Positions 49,710 through 58,097 of a DNA stretch of 64,000 bases are shown piece by piece. Numbering within the stretch: position 1 is the first letter of the stretch; every line of letters starts with the position of its first letter. The position numbers and the translations under genes were made by a program. This DNA is from Terriglobia bacterium (GTDB lineage Bacteria; Acidobacteriota; Terriglobia; UBA7540). The stretch is taken from positions 58,293 through 122,292 of the forward strand of contig JAIQGH010000005.1 of NCBI GenBank assembly GCA_020072655.1, read 5' to 3'. The notes under the pieces were generated by a model. It did not search any database, was not told the origin of the DNA, and saw only the letters and a list, made by a program, of their open reading frames with translations.

Positions 49710-50573
49710 CTAGGTTTTGGGTCTCTTCTCCGCCTGTAGCTGGCGATAGGCTTCACTTTTGGAGATACCGCGTCGGCGGGCCACAGCTTTGAGGGCGGCG
49801 CGCTCGTCGAGCCCCTGCGCGGACATGACGTCCTCAAGCTCCGCCGCAACGGGGCGAGCGTCGGACGGCCGTCCATTGGCCGCCAACTGGGGCGCGACCA
49901 GCACCGTCACCTCACCCTTCACGGGTTTCTTCTTGAGGCTGCGCAGGAGTTCCGAGGCCGAGCCGCGCAGAAACTCCTCGAAGACCTTCGTCACCTCGCG
50001 GGCCACGACCGTCGGCGGGTCCCCGAGGATCGCGCGGACATCCTCCAGGAAGTCGAGCAGCCGGTGCGGCGCCTCGTAGAACACCAAGGTCTTCGTTGCG
50101 TCCTTGAGCCCCTCGAGTGCTCTGCGGCGCGCCGATTTTCGGGCGGGAAGAAACCCCAGGAAGCGGAACTTGTCAACCGGCAGGCCCGCGGCGGCGAGCG
50201 CGGCCACGAACGCTGACGCTCCCGGCACAGGGACTACGGGGATGCCGTGCCGCACCGCCAGGCTCACCAGGCGGTGGCCGGGGTCGGAAATGACGGGCAT
50301 GCCGGCGTCAGACACCAAGGCGATATGACTGCCCTCCTCAAGCTGCAGCACCAGTTCCGGCGCCCGCGTCATCTCGTTGTGCTCGTGATAGCTAATGGTG
50401 GGGGTCTTGATTTCGTAATGGTTGAGAAGCTGCTGCGTGCGGCGCGTGTCCTCACAGGCGATGACATCAACTTCCCGCAGCGTGCGCAGAGCCCGGTGCG
50501 TGATGTCTTCCAGGTTCCCGATGGGCGTGCCCACAATGAAAAGCTTGCCAGCCGGTTTGGAACTGGGCGTCAT
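49710..50573 (-). CDS. rsmI: 16S rRNA (cytidine(1402)-2'-O)-methyltransferase
   Basis: A 287-residue SAM-dependent methyltransferase of the tetrapyrrole-methylase fold. Motifs: KLFIVGTPIGNLEDITHRAL, CEDTRRTQQLLNHY, ALVSDAGMPVISDPGH, VPGASAFVAALAAAGLP and FYEAPHRLLDFLED. It methylates C1402 in the decoding centre of 16S rRNA. ATG at 50573 was preferred since GAGG is just upstream and the conserved sequence begins after eight residues. It is divergent from the metallophosphoesterase gene. Confidence 0.95.
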   Translation of the reverse strand: MTPSSKPAGKLFIVGTPIGNLEDITHRALRTLREVDVIACEDTRRTQQLLNHYEIKTPTISYHEHNEMTRAPELVLQLEEGSHIALVSDAGMPVISDPGHRLVSLAVRHGIPVVPVPGASAFVAALAAAGLPVDKFRFLGFLPARKSARRRALEGLKDATKTLVFYEAPHRLLDFLEDVRAILGDPPTVVAREVTKVFEEFLRGSASELLRSLKKKPVKGEVTVLVAPQLAANGRPSDARPVAAELEDVMSAQGLDERAALKAVARRRGISKSEAYRQLQAEKRPKT

Positions 50574-50728
50574 GACCGCCTCGCCAAGCACAAGCTTCCC
50601 CGCAAGGAACGCCACAGTCTATCAACTCGGCCCCCCCAGGGCAACCACTGTTCAGAAGCGCGTTCCGCCTTTCCCGCAAACGCACGGTCGCAGTGTAGAA
50701 TAGCAGAGGTCGGCCGGTACACATCCTT

Positions 50729-51847
50729 ATGGCAAGGAGCTCATCTTTGGCCATTGTCGTTTTCATCGTCGTGGCACTCGCCATCCTCTATTTCAGTCAC
50801 TACTTTCTCTACGGTTCGATTGTGCACTTTTTCGGCGTCAGCGGCACAGCGCGCAGGGCAGTCCTCGCTCTGGTTCTTTTCTTCCTCCCGACGAGCTTCA
50901 TCGCGGTCGAAATTCTGGCGCGCAGGACAACCAACCGCCTTTTCGGAATGCTGTTCTTCTCCTCCTCACTATGGCTCGGCGTGGGGCTGACGCTCATGGT
51001 CTTCTTCATGCTCGCCTGGGCGGCATGGGGCGCGACGAAACTATTGGCGCATTCCCCCACTCCTCTCGTCTACGGCGTTGCCGCGGTGGTGCTCGCGGGC
51101 CTCTATTCGGCCTACGGCGTCTGGAACGCGTACCACCCCCGCACGCGAGAGATCGTGGTTGGAATCAAAAACCTTCCGCCCGCGTGGCGTGGCAAAAGAA
51201 TCGTGCAACTTTCCGACGTTCATCTTGGGCATATCCTGGGTGCCGAATTCCTGCGCCGCCTCGTTGACGAGACCAACGCGCAGAACCCAGCCGTCGTCTT
51301 TATCACGGGCGATCTCTTCGATGGCGCCGACGGGCGGCTCGACGACCTCATCCGCCCGCTCGATGACCTCCGCGCGCCCGCTTATTTCATCACCGGAAAC
51401 CACGAAACCTATCTGGGTGTTGACCGGGCTTACGCGGCTTTGCGCAGGACGAGGACGAGAATCCTCGCCGACGAGATGGTGGTGATTGACGGCCTGCAAG
51501 TTATCGGCATCGGCTATCCGGAGCGCGGGTTTTCAAAGGACATCGGCAGGGTGATCGGGACGCTCACCGGCTTCGATCCGCAGAAACCGTCCATTTGTCT
51601 CTACCACAACCCCACCGGCATCGAGCAGGCGAAGGCGGCAGGAATCAATTTGCAGCTCTCCGGCCACACTCATCAGGGCCAGCTTTTCCCAATCCAGATC
51701 ATCTCGCGCCTGATCTACGGGAAGTATTACAACGGACTGCACGTCGAGGGTGACTGCACCATCTACACCTCGAGCGGTGCCGGGACCTGGGGACCCACCA
51801 TGCGCACCGGCAATCATCCCGAGATCGCCGTCATCCGCCTGGAATAG
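50729..51847 (+). CDS. Membrane-anchored metallophosphoesterase, YkuE/YaeI-like
   Basis: A 372-residue protein. Residues 1-130 hold four hydrophobic segments (VVFIVVALAILYFSHYFLY; AVLALVLFFLPTSFIAVEIL; LWLGVGLTLMVFFMLAW; VYGVAAVVLAGLYSAYG). Residues 145-372 are a calcineurin-like phosphoesterase with all metal motifs: LSDVHLGH, FITGDLFDGA, ITGNHETY and LSGHTHQGQLFP. YkuE-type relatives act on lipid-linked or nucleotide diphosphate substrates such as UDP-diacylglucosamine, but the substrate here is not known. It is a single gene. Confidence 0.9.
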   Translation: MARSSSLAIVVFIVVALAILYFSHYFLYGSIVHFFGVSGTARRAVLALVLFFLPTSFIAVEILARRTTNRLFGMLFFSSSLWLGVGLTLMVFFMLAWAAWGATKLLAHSPTPLVYGVAAVVLAGLYSAYGVWNAYHPRTREIVVGIKNLPPAWRGKRIVQLSDVHLGHILGAEFLRRLVDETNAQNPAVVFITGDLFDGADGRLDDLIRPLDDLRAPAYFITGNHETYLGVDRAYAALRRTRTRILADEMVVIDGLQVIGIGYPERGFSKDIGRVIGTLTGFDPQKPSICLYHNPTGIEQAKAAGINLQLSGHTHQGQLFPIQIISRLIYGKYYNGLHVEGDCTIYTSSGAGTWGPTMRTGNHPEIAVIRLE

Positions 51848-51940
51848 ACGACGACCGCGCGGAGATAAGTAAGTCCCCGCTGGGCACACGGCGTGTCGTG
51901 GCGGCGGGCGCGGGCTGGTCACAGACCCGCCCTTACAACC

Positions 51941-53317
51941 CTAAGCCGCGGGACGAATGTTCTGGTTCACACGGAAGAAGTTCGAAGGATCGTACTTCTT
52001 CTTGATCTCCGCCAGTCGCCCGTAGTTCTCGCCATAAGTCGCTTGGATCCGCTCCTGCCCTTCCTCCATCATGAAGTTCACGTATGCGCCGCCAGTCGAA
52101 TACGGGTGGAGCGCGTCAAAGTATTCCTTGCACCATTTTGTGATCTTGTCTTTGTTCGCCGGGTCAGGATCAACGCCTACGATCACTTGCGCCCACTTCG
52201 CGTCGCGGTGGGTGAAGGGCGTTTCGGTCTTGCCGATGCGGGCGGGGGCGCCATCGATCGGATACAGGTGCGTCGTGGAATGCATCGTCGGGAGCGCGGC
52301 GCCGTGTTTGACATGCAGCGCGATGGCCTCGTCGCTCAGCTCCTTGACGAAGTCAGCGCGCCAGTACCACTGCAATCCTGGCGGATAGAGCCCGTCGAAC
52401 AGGCTTTGCAGAATTGGAAAAGGCATCATGCCGACGTGGTCGAAGGCCGGCTTGCCGAAGGTCCGCATCGGTTTGAGGGCTTTTGCGGCCTTGGCCTCGC
52501 GTCCCGTGCAACACCACACGATGCCGCACATTGTCTTGTTGTGCAGATGCTCGGGGAACATGGGCACGGGCGGCACGACCAGGAAAGCAAAGAAGCCGTT
52601 GACGTCCTCCGGCGCGTTGACGATGAACTCCCGATAGGCGCGCATGACGTCTGCCGCCTGGTCGAGCGGCCAGAACGTCGGTCCGGCATAGACCATCTTG
52701 ACCGGGTGAAGGCGAAAGAGGAAGGAGGTGACCACGCCGAAGTTTCCACCCCCGCCGCGCACCGCCCAAAAGAGGTCGGGATTCTTCTTAGGGCCGGCAG
52801 CCACGAAGCGGCCGTCGGCCAACACCATTTCGACCTCGAGGAGATTGTCAATCGTCAAACCGTATTTGCGGGTGAGATAGCCGATCCCGCCGCCCAACGT
52901 CAGACCCGCGACCCCGGTGGTCGAGATGAAGCCACAGGGCGTGGCCTTGCCGAAGGCGTGCGTGGCGTGGTCCACATCTCCCCAGACACATCCTCCCGCT
53001 ACTTGCACGGTGCGCGCGGTGGGATCGACGCGGACGCCCTTCATCCGCGAAAGATCGATAACGAGGCCCTCGTCGCAGATCCCCAGGCCCGCGCCGTTGT
53101 GCCCGCCGCCGCGAATCGCGGTGAGTAGGCCGTTCTCGCGGCCAAAATTGACGGCATAGATCACATCCGCCACATCGGCGCACTTGGCGATCAGCCGCGG
53201 GCGCTTGTCAATCATCGCGTTGTACACTTTGCGCGCGGAATCGTAGTCCGCATCGTTCGGCTGAATGATCTGTCCACGAAATTGTGCTCGGAATTGATCG
53301 AGAGACGCTGCCTGCAT
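51941..53317 (-). CDS. FAD-linked oxidoreductase, berberine-bridge type
   Basis: A 458-residue oxidase of the PCMH/BBE family. The FAD domain shows TAIRGGGHNGAGLGICDEG, whose His is the usual covalent flavin attachment point, and GVAGLTLGGGIGYLTRKYGLT. The C-terminus has the BBE signature (AYVNFMMEEGQERIQATYG; YDPSNFFRVNQNI). It probably oxidises a sugar or small alcohol with O2 or another acceptor; the substrate is unknown. ATG at 53317 was chosen for the strong GGAGGAGG upstream; a 15-base longer start at 53332 is possible. It has no signal peptide. Confidence 0.92.
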   Translation of the reverse strand: MQAASLDQFRAQFRGQIIQPNDADYDSARKVYNAMIDKRPRLIAKCADVADVIYAVNFGRENGLLTAIRGGGHNGAGLGICDEGLVIDLSRMKGVRVDPTARTVQVAGGCVWGDVDHATHAFGKATPCGFISTTGVAGLTLGGGIGYLTRKYGLTIDNLLEVEMVLADGRFVAAGPKKNPDLFWAVRGGGGNFGVVTSFLFRLHPVKMVYAGPTFWPLDQAADVMRAYREFIVNAPEDVNGFFAFLVVPPVPMFPEHLHNKTMCGIVWCCTGREAKAAKALKPMRTFGKPAFDHVGMMPFPILQSLFDGLYPPGLQWYWRADFVKELSDEAIALHVKHGAALPTMHSTTHLYPIDGAPARIGKTETPFTHRDAKWAQVIVGVDPDPANKDKITKWCKEYFDALHPYSTGGAYVNFMMEEGQERIQATYGENYGRLAEIKKKYDPSNFFRVNQNIRPAA

Positions 53318-53919
53318 GGAATCCTCCTCCATTGTGAAGTGTCGGGGAAGCGAGTTCCCACCACATCATCATCAGATATTTCTGCTTAAAGCCCTGCTGC
53401 TCCTCAGTATAGCCGATTTCGTTTGGCACTTCCACGTCGGAGGGCGAAAACAATCGTGGGTTTAATGGGGGCTAAGGACACTTTTCCTGGGACAAGGCAG
53501 GTCCTCGCGGGGCGTTGAAGAGAACCGCGTAGCGAGGCAGCGGCAAGCTACCTCATGCGCGCCTGCTTGCTGTGAAGATCACAGATCTTCGCCCTGCGGT
53601 TTCGAGTCCGATCGCGGCGCCGGACCGGCGTCGCACAAAGGCTCACCCTTCGGGGCCTGGGCACTCTTTCGCTGCCCAAGCCCCGATCTCCTCGTATGCC
53701 CTGTGCGGAAAATCAGAGGAGCAAACACCTTGCCACAAAGGTGGGCGGTAACTTCCCAGATCGCCAGGGCTTATACAGTTTGAAGAAAGAGGAAAGGCTC
53801 GCCCTACCGAGAAAATCCTTCCGCGCGCACGTAAAAACTTCCCCGCGCGCCGACGCTGAACCCGTAGAGACGCCCCGCGGGGACGCCTCTACAAGACTCC
53901 TTTGTAAGCAGAGAAGGAA
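53318..53919. other. Intergenic stretch with one palindrome
   Basis: About 600 bases between the radical SAM gene and the start of the oxidoreductase gene, both on the minus strand. Apart from the palindrome at 53864-53892 nothing structured or coding was recognised. Any promoter for the oxidoreductase should lie at its left end. Confidence 0.4.
53864..53892. repeat. REP-like palindrome after the radical SAM gene
   Basis: GTAGAGACGCCCC at the left pairs with a GGGGACGCCTCTAC right arm with small mismatches. Related to 26491-26518. It begins 28 bases beyond the radical SAM stop codon and might act as its terminator. Confidence 0.6.
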
Positions 53920-55224
53920 TCAGCTGAAGCTGCCGGTGACACCCTGGAAGCCCTGCGCAGCCTGCTTGAGGATCCAGCGCACGACCCGGCCATCGTTGTA
54001 GCAAAACGCCAAGTTGTGGTTGAGCGTTGAGAAGCAATGCGGCTGGCACTGTTTTTTCATTTCGCTGAGCTGGCCGCCGTCAAAGCGCGGCTTTTCGATG
54101 GTGCCCCAGTCATACGTCGCCGAATACATCGGGAAGCAAGGCCCCAGTGTGCCGTCCACGCGGATGATGACGTTGTTCTGTCCCGCGCGGCAGTTCCACT
54201 CTTGCAGCTTGCCGTGCATAAACTCGCGCATGTCCCTGAGCCGCTGGACAGAGTTCACCATCTTGTAGCCCGCGCGGTTTTTCTCGATGATCCAATCGAT
54301 AAGCCGATCCACTTGGGGGAAATCTTCCGGCCGGATAAACGTCGCGTTTTCCTCCATGTGCTGGAATTGCGGCTGGTGAATCATCGGCGATTCGTTGATG
54401 TGGTAGTCCGTGATGAGGCCGTGCGTGCGAGCGATCTCGGTCAACTCTCTCACATCCTCAAGATTGTTCCGGCAAATGTTGATGTTGAAGAACACGATGT
54501 AACCGTAGTCGTACTGGCGACGGATCAGGTACTCGAAATTTCTTCGAATCGAGTTCAGGGCCTTCGGAAGTCCTGCCTTTTCGTCCACCGCGTCCACGGC
54601 GAGATTGAAAACCGCCGCTCCGGCGTCGCCCAGGCGGTCGATGACCTCGGGGCGCAGCAGCCGCCCGTTGGTCGGTACGTAAACCCAGAATCCTTTCTGC
54701 GCGGCATAGTTGACAACCTTGTGAACGAATTGCGGGCGCAACAGCGGCTCGCCGCCCATCAGCGCCAGCACGCGGCAGGTCGTGGAATGCAGCCAATCGA
54801 CCGACCGCTTGGCGACATCTTCCGTCATGCCTTTCACGCTGTTATCGAACGCCCAGCAGTAGTGGCAGTCCAGATTACATTTCCACTCTGTAAACAGGTA
54901 GGCAATGATGGGATGGAATTCACCCCGCAGCAGGCGCGATTGAAAGTACGGGAGACCCCAGCCGCGCCAGGCGCGGTAGACCAGTCCCGGCGACCAAGAC
55001 CGCCGCTTCGGGGGAACATGGGGCTGGGCGAGCACCTCGGCGTGGTCGCGCACGAGATGCGGATATTGAGGACACACCGGCTCGGGCAACGATTCGGGGC
55101 CGGTCGGTTTTGGGGGGACCTTCGGCGGCGCGGGCCTTCCGGTCAGCAAGTCATGGAGCTCGACGTCAACCCGGAAGTCTGGGGGAACCACACCGAGGCT
55201 GCCTTCTTGCTGAAGAGCACCCAT
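53920..55224 (-). CDS. Radical SAM protein with SPASM-like C-terminal cysteines
   Basis: A 434-residue radical SAM enzyme. The [4Fe-4S]/SAM motif is CNLDCHYC (Cys116, 120, 123), preceded by IIAYLFTEWK and followed by the GGEPLLRP strand and YVPTNGRLLRPEV. The C-terminal part has further Cys residues: WNCRAGQNN, GTLGPCFPM, CQPHC and AFCYNDG, which could hold an auxiliary cluster as in SPASM proteins. The first 75 residues are Pro-rich and unlike typical members. No peptide precursor gene was recognised nearby, so the substrate is unknown. It has its own promoter with an operator-like palindrome. Confidence 0.88.
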   Translation of the reverse strand: MGALQQEGSLGVVPPDFRVDVELHDLLTGRPAPPKVPPKPTGPESLPEPVCPQYPHLVRDHAEVLAQPHVPPKRRSWSPGLVYRAWRGWGLPYFQSRLLRGEFHPIIAYLFTEWKCNLDCHYCWAFDNSVKGMTEDVAKRSVDWLHSTTCRVLALMGGEPLLRPQFVHKVVNYAAQKGFWVYVPTNGRLLRPEVIDRLGDAGAAVFNLAVDAVDEKAGLPKALNSIRRNFEYLIRRQYDYGYIVFFNINICRNNLEDVRELTEIARTHGLITDYHINESPMIHQPQFQHMEENATFIRPEDFPQVDRLIDWIIEKNRAGYKMVNSVQRLRDMREFMHGKLQEWNCRAGQNNVIIRVDGTLGPCFPMYSATYDWGTIEKPRFDGGQLSEMKKQCQPHCFSTLNHNLAFCYNDGRVVRWILKQAAQGFQGVTGSFS

Positions 55225-55347
55225 GATACCCCTCCAAGATGTTGTTGTAGGTCGCCCTGGTCCGGTACTACTCTATGCCGTTAGTTACACGCAGCCTTGC
55301 CCGTACGAAAGCCCTTGCCGAAGAGTTGGATGCACAATCTCGCCCGA

Positions 55348-55366
55348 TAGTTTCGGCGAAACTATT
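55348..55366. promoter_or_regulatory. Operator-like palindrome at the radical SAM promoter
   Basis: ATAGTTTCGGCGAAACTAT, a perfect 9-bp inverted repeat around one base. It overlaps the -10 box and the predicted transcription start of the radical SAM gene, the classic place for a repressor to bind. Confidence 0.6.
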
Positions 55367-55394
55367 TTACTCAGAGGCCACTACCCCAAGTCAA
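55365..55394 (-). promoter_or_regulatory. Promoter of the radical SAM gene
   Basis: On the minus strand TTGACT (55389-55394) lies inside the last codons of the upstream 121-residue gene, and TAAAAT (55365-55370) follows after 19 bases. The spacing is slightly long. The palindrome at 55348-55366 abuts it. Confidence 0.45.
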
Positions 55395-55746
55395 GCTCTT
55401 CAATAAGCTCCGCGATATTGGTGTCATCCACAACCAAACCGAGGCGCTCCTCAAGGAGCCGCTCCAACTCGTCGAAGGCGCGGAACAAGCGCATCTTGGC
55501 GGCGGCGTATTGCTCATTCGGGTCGAGCTCGCGACCGTGCGCAGCGCGCCACGTCTCGAGCGCGCGGTCGGAAACGAACACCTTGAGGGAGAAGGGGGGA
55601 TGCTGGTCCGCGGTCACGACGAACGTGAAGTCGCTTCCCGCGCCCTGTCCCTCCGGTCGGGTCACCCGCCGGCGGGCCTCAAAGAAATAATGGTAGGTGA
55701 CGCCCGTATCGCCCGAGTATTGCTTATACCTACGCCCCATCTTCAT
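55381..55746 (-). CDS. Conserved-looking hypothetical protein, 121 residues
   Basis: A soluble 121-residue protein with no domain that I recognise. The first half has strand character with aromatic and basic residues (YHYFFEARRRVTRPEG; FTFVVTADQHPPFSLKVFVS), and the second half is helical with ELDPNEQYAAAKMRLFRAFDEL and an acidic C-terminus. It lies upstream of the radical SAM gene on the same strand, 156 bases away, but the internal promoter suggests that gene can be expressed independently. Confidence 0.65.
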   Translation of the reverse strand: MKMGRRYKQYSGDTGVTYHYFFEARRRVTRPEGQGAGSDFTFVVTADQHPPFSLKVFVSDRALETWRAAHGRELDPNEQYAAAKMRLFRAFDELERLLEERLGLVVDDTNIAELIEELDLG

Positions 55747-55855
55747 GCCTGCGGTGCAATCTCTTGGAGGGGAGCGCTCCGCACTCCCGCGGGAGCCCGA
55801 AAGGCTCCCCTACTCCCCCGCCGACAGGCGCTACAGCCGCGGTGACAGCGCCGAA

Positions 55856-57052
55856 TCATCCATCTTTCGCCACCTCAGCGGCCACCTCGGCCGCCGGCTG
55901 GCTCGCTTCTCTCGGCAAAACCAGCCGGAGAAAGGGCGGTGCGACGATTGTCGTGACGATACTCATCGAAATCACGACGGTGTAGATGGCCTCAGAAATC
56001 GTGTGCAGCCGGAGGCCCACGCCGGCCACAATCAGGCCGACCTCGCCGCGCGGGACCATTCCCACGCCGATGCGCACGGCATCTTTGAATCCCAGCGGCC
56101 ATGCGCCCAGCCCGCAGCCCATCAGTTTGCTCACCACCGCGAGCGTTGAGATCACAGCGATGATGCCGAGCAGCCCCGGCTGGTACACGGTGCGCAGGTC
56201 GACCTCTGCGCCTAGCAGGACGAAGAAAAACGGCGCCAGAAATTCCATGATGGGGCGAGCGTTTTGCTGCAGCCCGTACTGCTCACTGTAATCGGCTAAG
56301 GCGAGTCCCGCCAGGAAGGCGCCGATGATCGCCGCCATGCCGATATACAGCGAGGCCAGTGAAAGCCCCAGACACAGGATAACAGCAAGTACAAAAGCCG
56401 AATTGCGCGCTCGCAATTTCGCCACCGCCGGCCGCAAACGTCCCACGACGTGCGAGCCGAAAAAGATAACCAGCAGCGAGAAGCCCACCGCCTCGCCGGT
56501 GACGATGGCGAGTGAAAGATAGTTGACGCGACCCTCCGAAAGACTGCTGACGACGGCGAGAACGATCATGCCCAGGATATCGTCGATAACGGCCGCGCCC
56601 AGGATCACGCGCGCCACGCGAGTGGAGAGCACCCCGACGTCCGCCAGGACGCGCGCCGTGATGCCGACGCTGGTAGCCACCATCGCCGCGCCGACGAAGA
56701 TCGATTCCACCAGCGCGTGGTCAATCACGCGCATGTAGACGAATCCCATCACAAAGGGGATCGCCACCCCGAGCATCGCCACCAGCGTGGCAATCCCGCC
56801 CACCTGCAGGAGATCGCGCGGCTTGATCTCCAGGCCGACCGTGAAGAGCAGGAAGATCGCTCCCATTTCCGCCAGACCTTCGGTGAGCTCGTTAGGGCGG
56901 ATGAGCGCCAGCACGGAGGGCCCCAGCAATACCCCCGCCAGAAGCTCGCCCACCACGGCGGGCTGCCGCAGCCGTTCGAAAATCTCCGCCAGGGCCTTTC
57001 CCCCCGCGAACATCAGGAAGAGGTCAATGAGCAACCTGCCCGAATGCTCCAT
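55856..57052 (-). CDS. CPA2-family cation:proton antiporter
   Basis: A 398-residue integral membrane protein with about twelve hydrophobic segments. Family marks include ERLRQPAVVGELLAGVLLGPS at the N-terminus and the ion-binding pair in VIDDILGMIVLAV, where adjacent Asp residues indicate an electrogenic NapA-like Na+/H+ exchanger. LAPFFFVLLGAEVDL and GMVPRGEVGLIVAGVGL are also typical. No TrkA-N or USP regulatory domain follows, so the length is that of a bare transport domain. It has no operon partner. Confidence 0.93.
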   Translation of the reverse strand: MEHSGRLLIDLFLMFAGGKALAEIFERLRQPAVVGELLAGVLLGPSVLALIRPNELTEGLAEMGAIFLLFTVGLEIKPRDLLQVGGIATLVAMLGVAIPFVMGFVYMRVIDHALVESIFVGAAMVATSVGITARVLADVGVLSTRVARVILGAAVIDDILGMIVLAVVSSLSEGRVNYLSLAIVTGEAVGFSLLVIFFGSHVVGRLRPAVAKLRARNSAFVLAVILCLGLSLASLYIGMAAIIGAFLAGLALADYSEQYGLQQNARPIMEFLAPFFFVLLGAEVDLRTVYQPGLLGIIAVISTLAVVSKLMGCGLGAWPLGFKDAVRIGVGMVPRGEVGLIVAGVGLRLHTISEAIYTVVISMSIVTTIVAPPFLRLVLPREASQPAAEVAAEVAKDG

Positions 57053-57357
57053 CGTTATTCCTCAAGAGAAAGCAGCCGCTTGCGCCGGTTCAAAAGCTTA
57101 GCCTAGCAGACGCGAAGCGCCACCTTCCAGCACAATCGAGTGCCGTCTGGGGGGCTCGGAGCTTGCGCTGCTGAAGGAAGCGAGCGTCGATGCGGGCTTC
57201 GCGGAGGGGACCGCCATGCACTCTGGCGAGCCCCGTTCGCCGCCTGGCTCTAAGACTTGCCCTCGAAACAGTGAGACGAGCGCTGGAACAGCGCAGGAGC
57301 CCAGAGGGGTCGCCTACCCAAAGGTCGTAGACGGCGGTTACAGCGCAAATTGGAGAA
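57053..57357. other. Intergenic stretch
   Basis: About 300 bases between two minus-strand genes. No repeat family, promoter or coding frame could be supported. Confidence 0.4.
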
Positions 57358-58083
57358 TCATTTGCCGGTAGGCGCAGCAGACTTTCGGGGCACAGCGCGA
57401 TGAAAGATGGCATTGCCGCGGCGCAGCTCGATGTAACTAACCTGTTGTGGCAGGTTGAAGGGTTTGCTCAGGTCAATGCCATATTTGTGTTCCATGTAAC
57501 TTTGGGCGAGGAAGTTTACGAACGCTGCGGGGATCGAAGTCGTGCCGATCGTCAGGCTCTCGATGAGCAGTTTCCCTTTGCCGTTGGAGGTCTCAAGTTT
57601 TCCGGAGGCGAGCACATGTTGTTTGCCCTTAAAGATCAGGGCCAGGACCCGCGAGCCCCAATCGTCCGTCTGGGCGCCGAGGCGCCCAAGCTGGTCGAAA
57701 TCCACGTCCGCCGATCCCGAGATCGCCTGGGGCGCAATGCGGATTTCGGGATTCAGCACGCCCGGCGGCAGAAACTCGTGCCCGCGGAATCTGAGGTAGG
57801 AGTTCGCCTCGGTCTCGCTGACTTGAACTGCTGCGGCAGCATTCGAGGCAGGAGTGCCGGGTTTCGAAAGGATCGCGATCTTGCCCGCCAAGCTCTCGGC
57901 CGCAGCCGGGGACATCTCGCTTCCAGGTGGCGAGGAAGCGGGCGGAAACGCCGCGAGTCTGGAGGTCCCAACCGCGGCAAGCAGTCCGAGGGATAGAAGC
58001 ACCGCGAGCGTTGCGATACTCCTGCCCTGCCGCCGTGGCCAAGGCCGCGGAGTGACTCCCCCGTCGTCGCGTGTTCCGGCCAT
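57358..58083 (-). CDS. Membrane-anchored hypothetical protein downstream of AsmA
   Basis: A 241-residue protein with one N-terminal membrane helix (SIATLAVLLSLGLLAAVGTSR) after a short basic cytoplasmic part, so the bulk is periplasmic. The main domain has repeated beta features (VSETEANSYLRFRGHEFLPP; EIRIAPQAISGSADVDFDQL; KLLIESLTIGTTSIPAAF) that recall lipid- or polymer-binding beta-sheet folds of the YpmS type, but the similarity is weak. It begins 14 bases after the AsmA stop and is probably cotranscribed with asmA and lepB. The start at 58083 follows GGAAG. Confidence 0.72.
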   Translation of the reverse strand: MAGTRDDGGVTPRPWPRRQGRSIATLAVLLSLGLLAAVGTSRLAAFPPASSPPGSEMSPAAAESLAGKIAILSKPGTPASNAAAAVQVSETEANSYLRFRGHEFLPPGVLNPEIRIAPQAISGSADVDFDQLGRLGAQTDDWGSRVLALIFKGKQHVLASGKLETSNGKGKLLIESLTIGTTSIPAAFVNFLAQSYMEHKYGIDLSKPFNLPQQVSYIELRRGNAIFHRAVPRKSAAPTGK

Positions 58084-58097
58084 CGAAACTTCCACGC

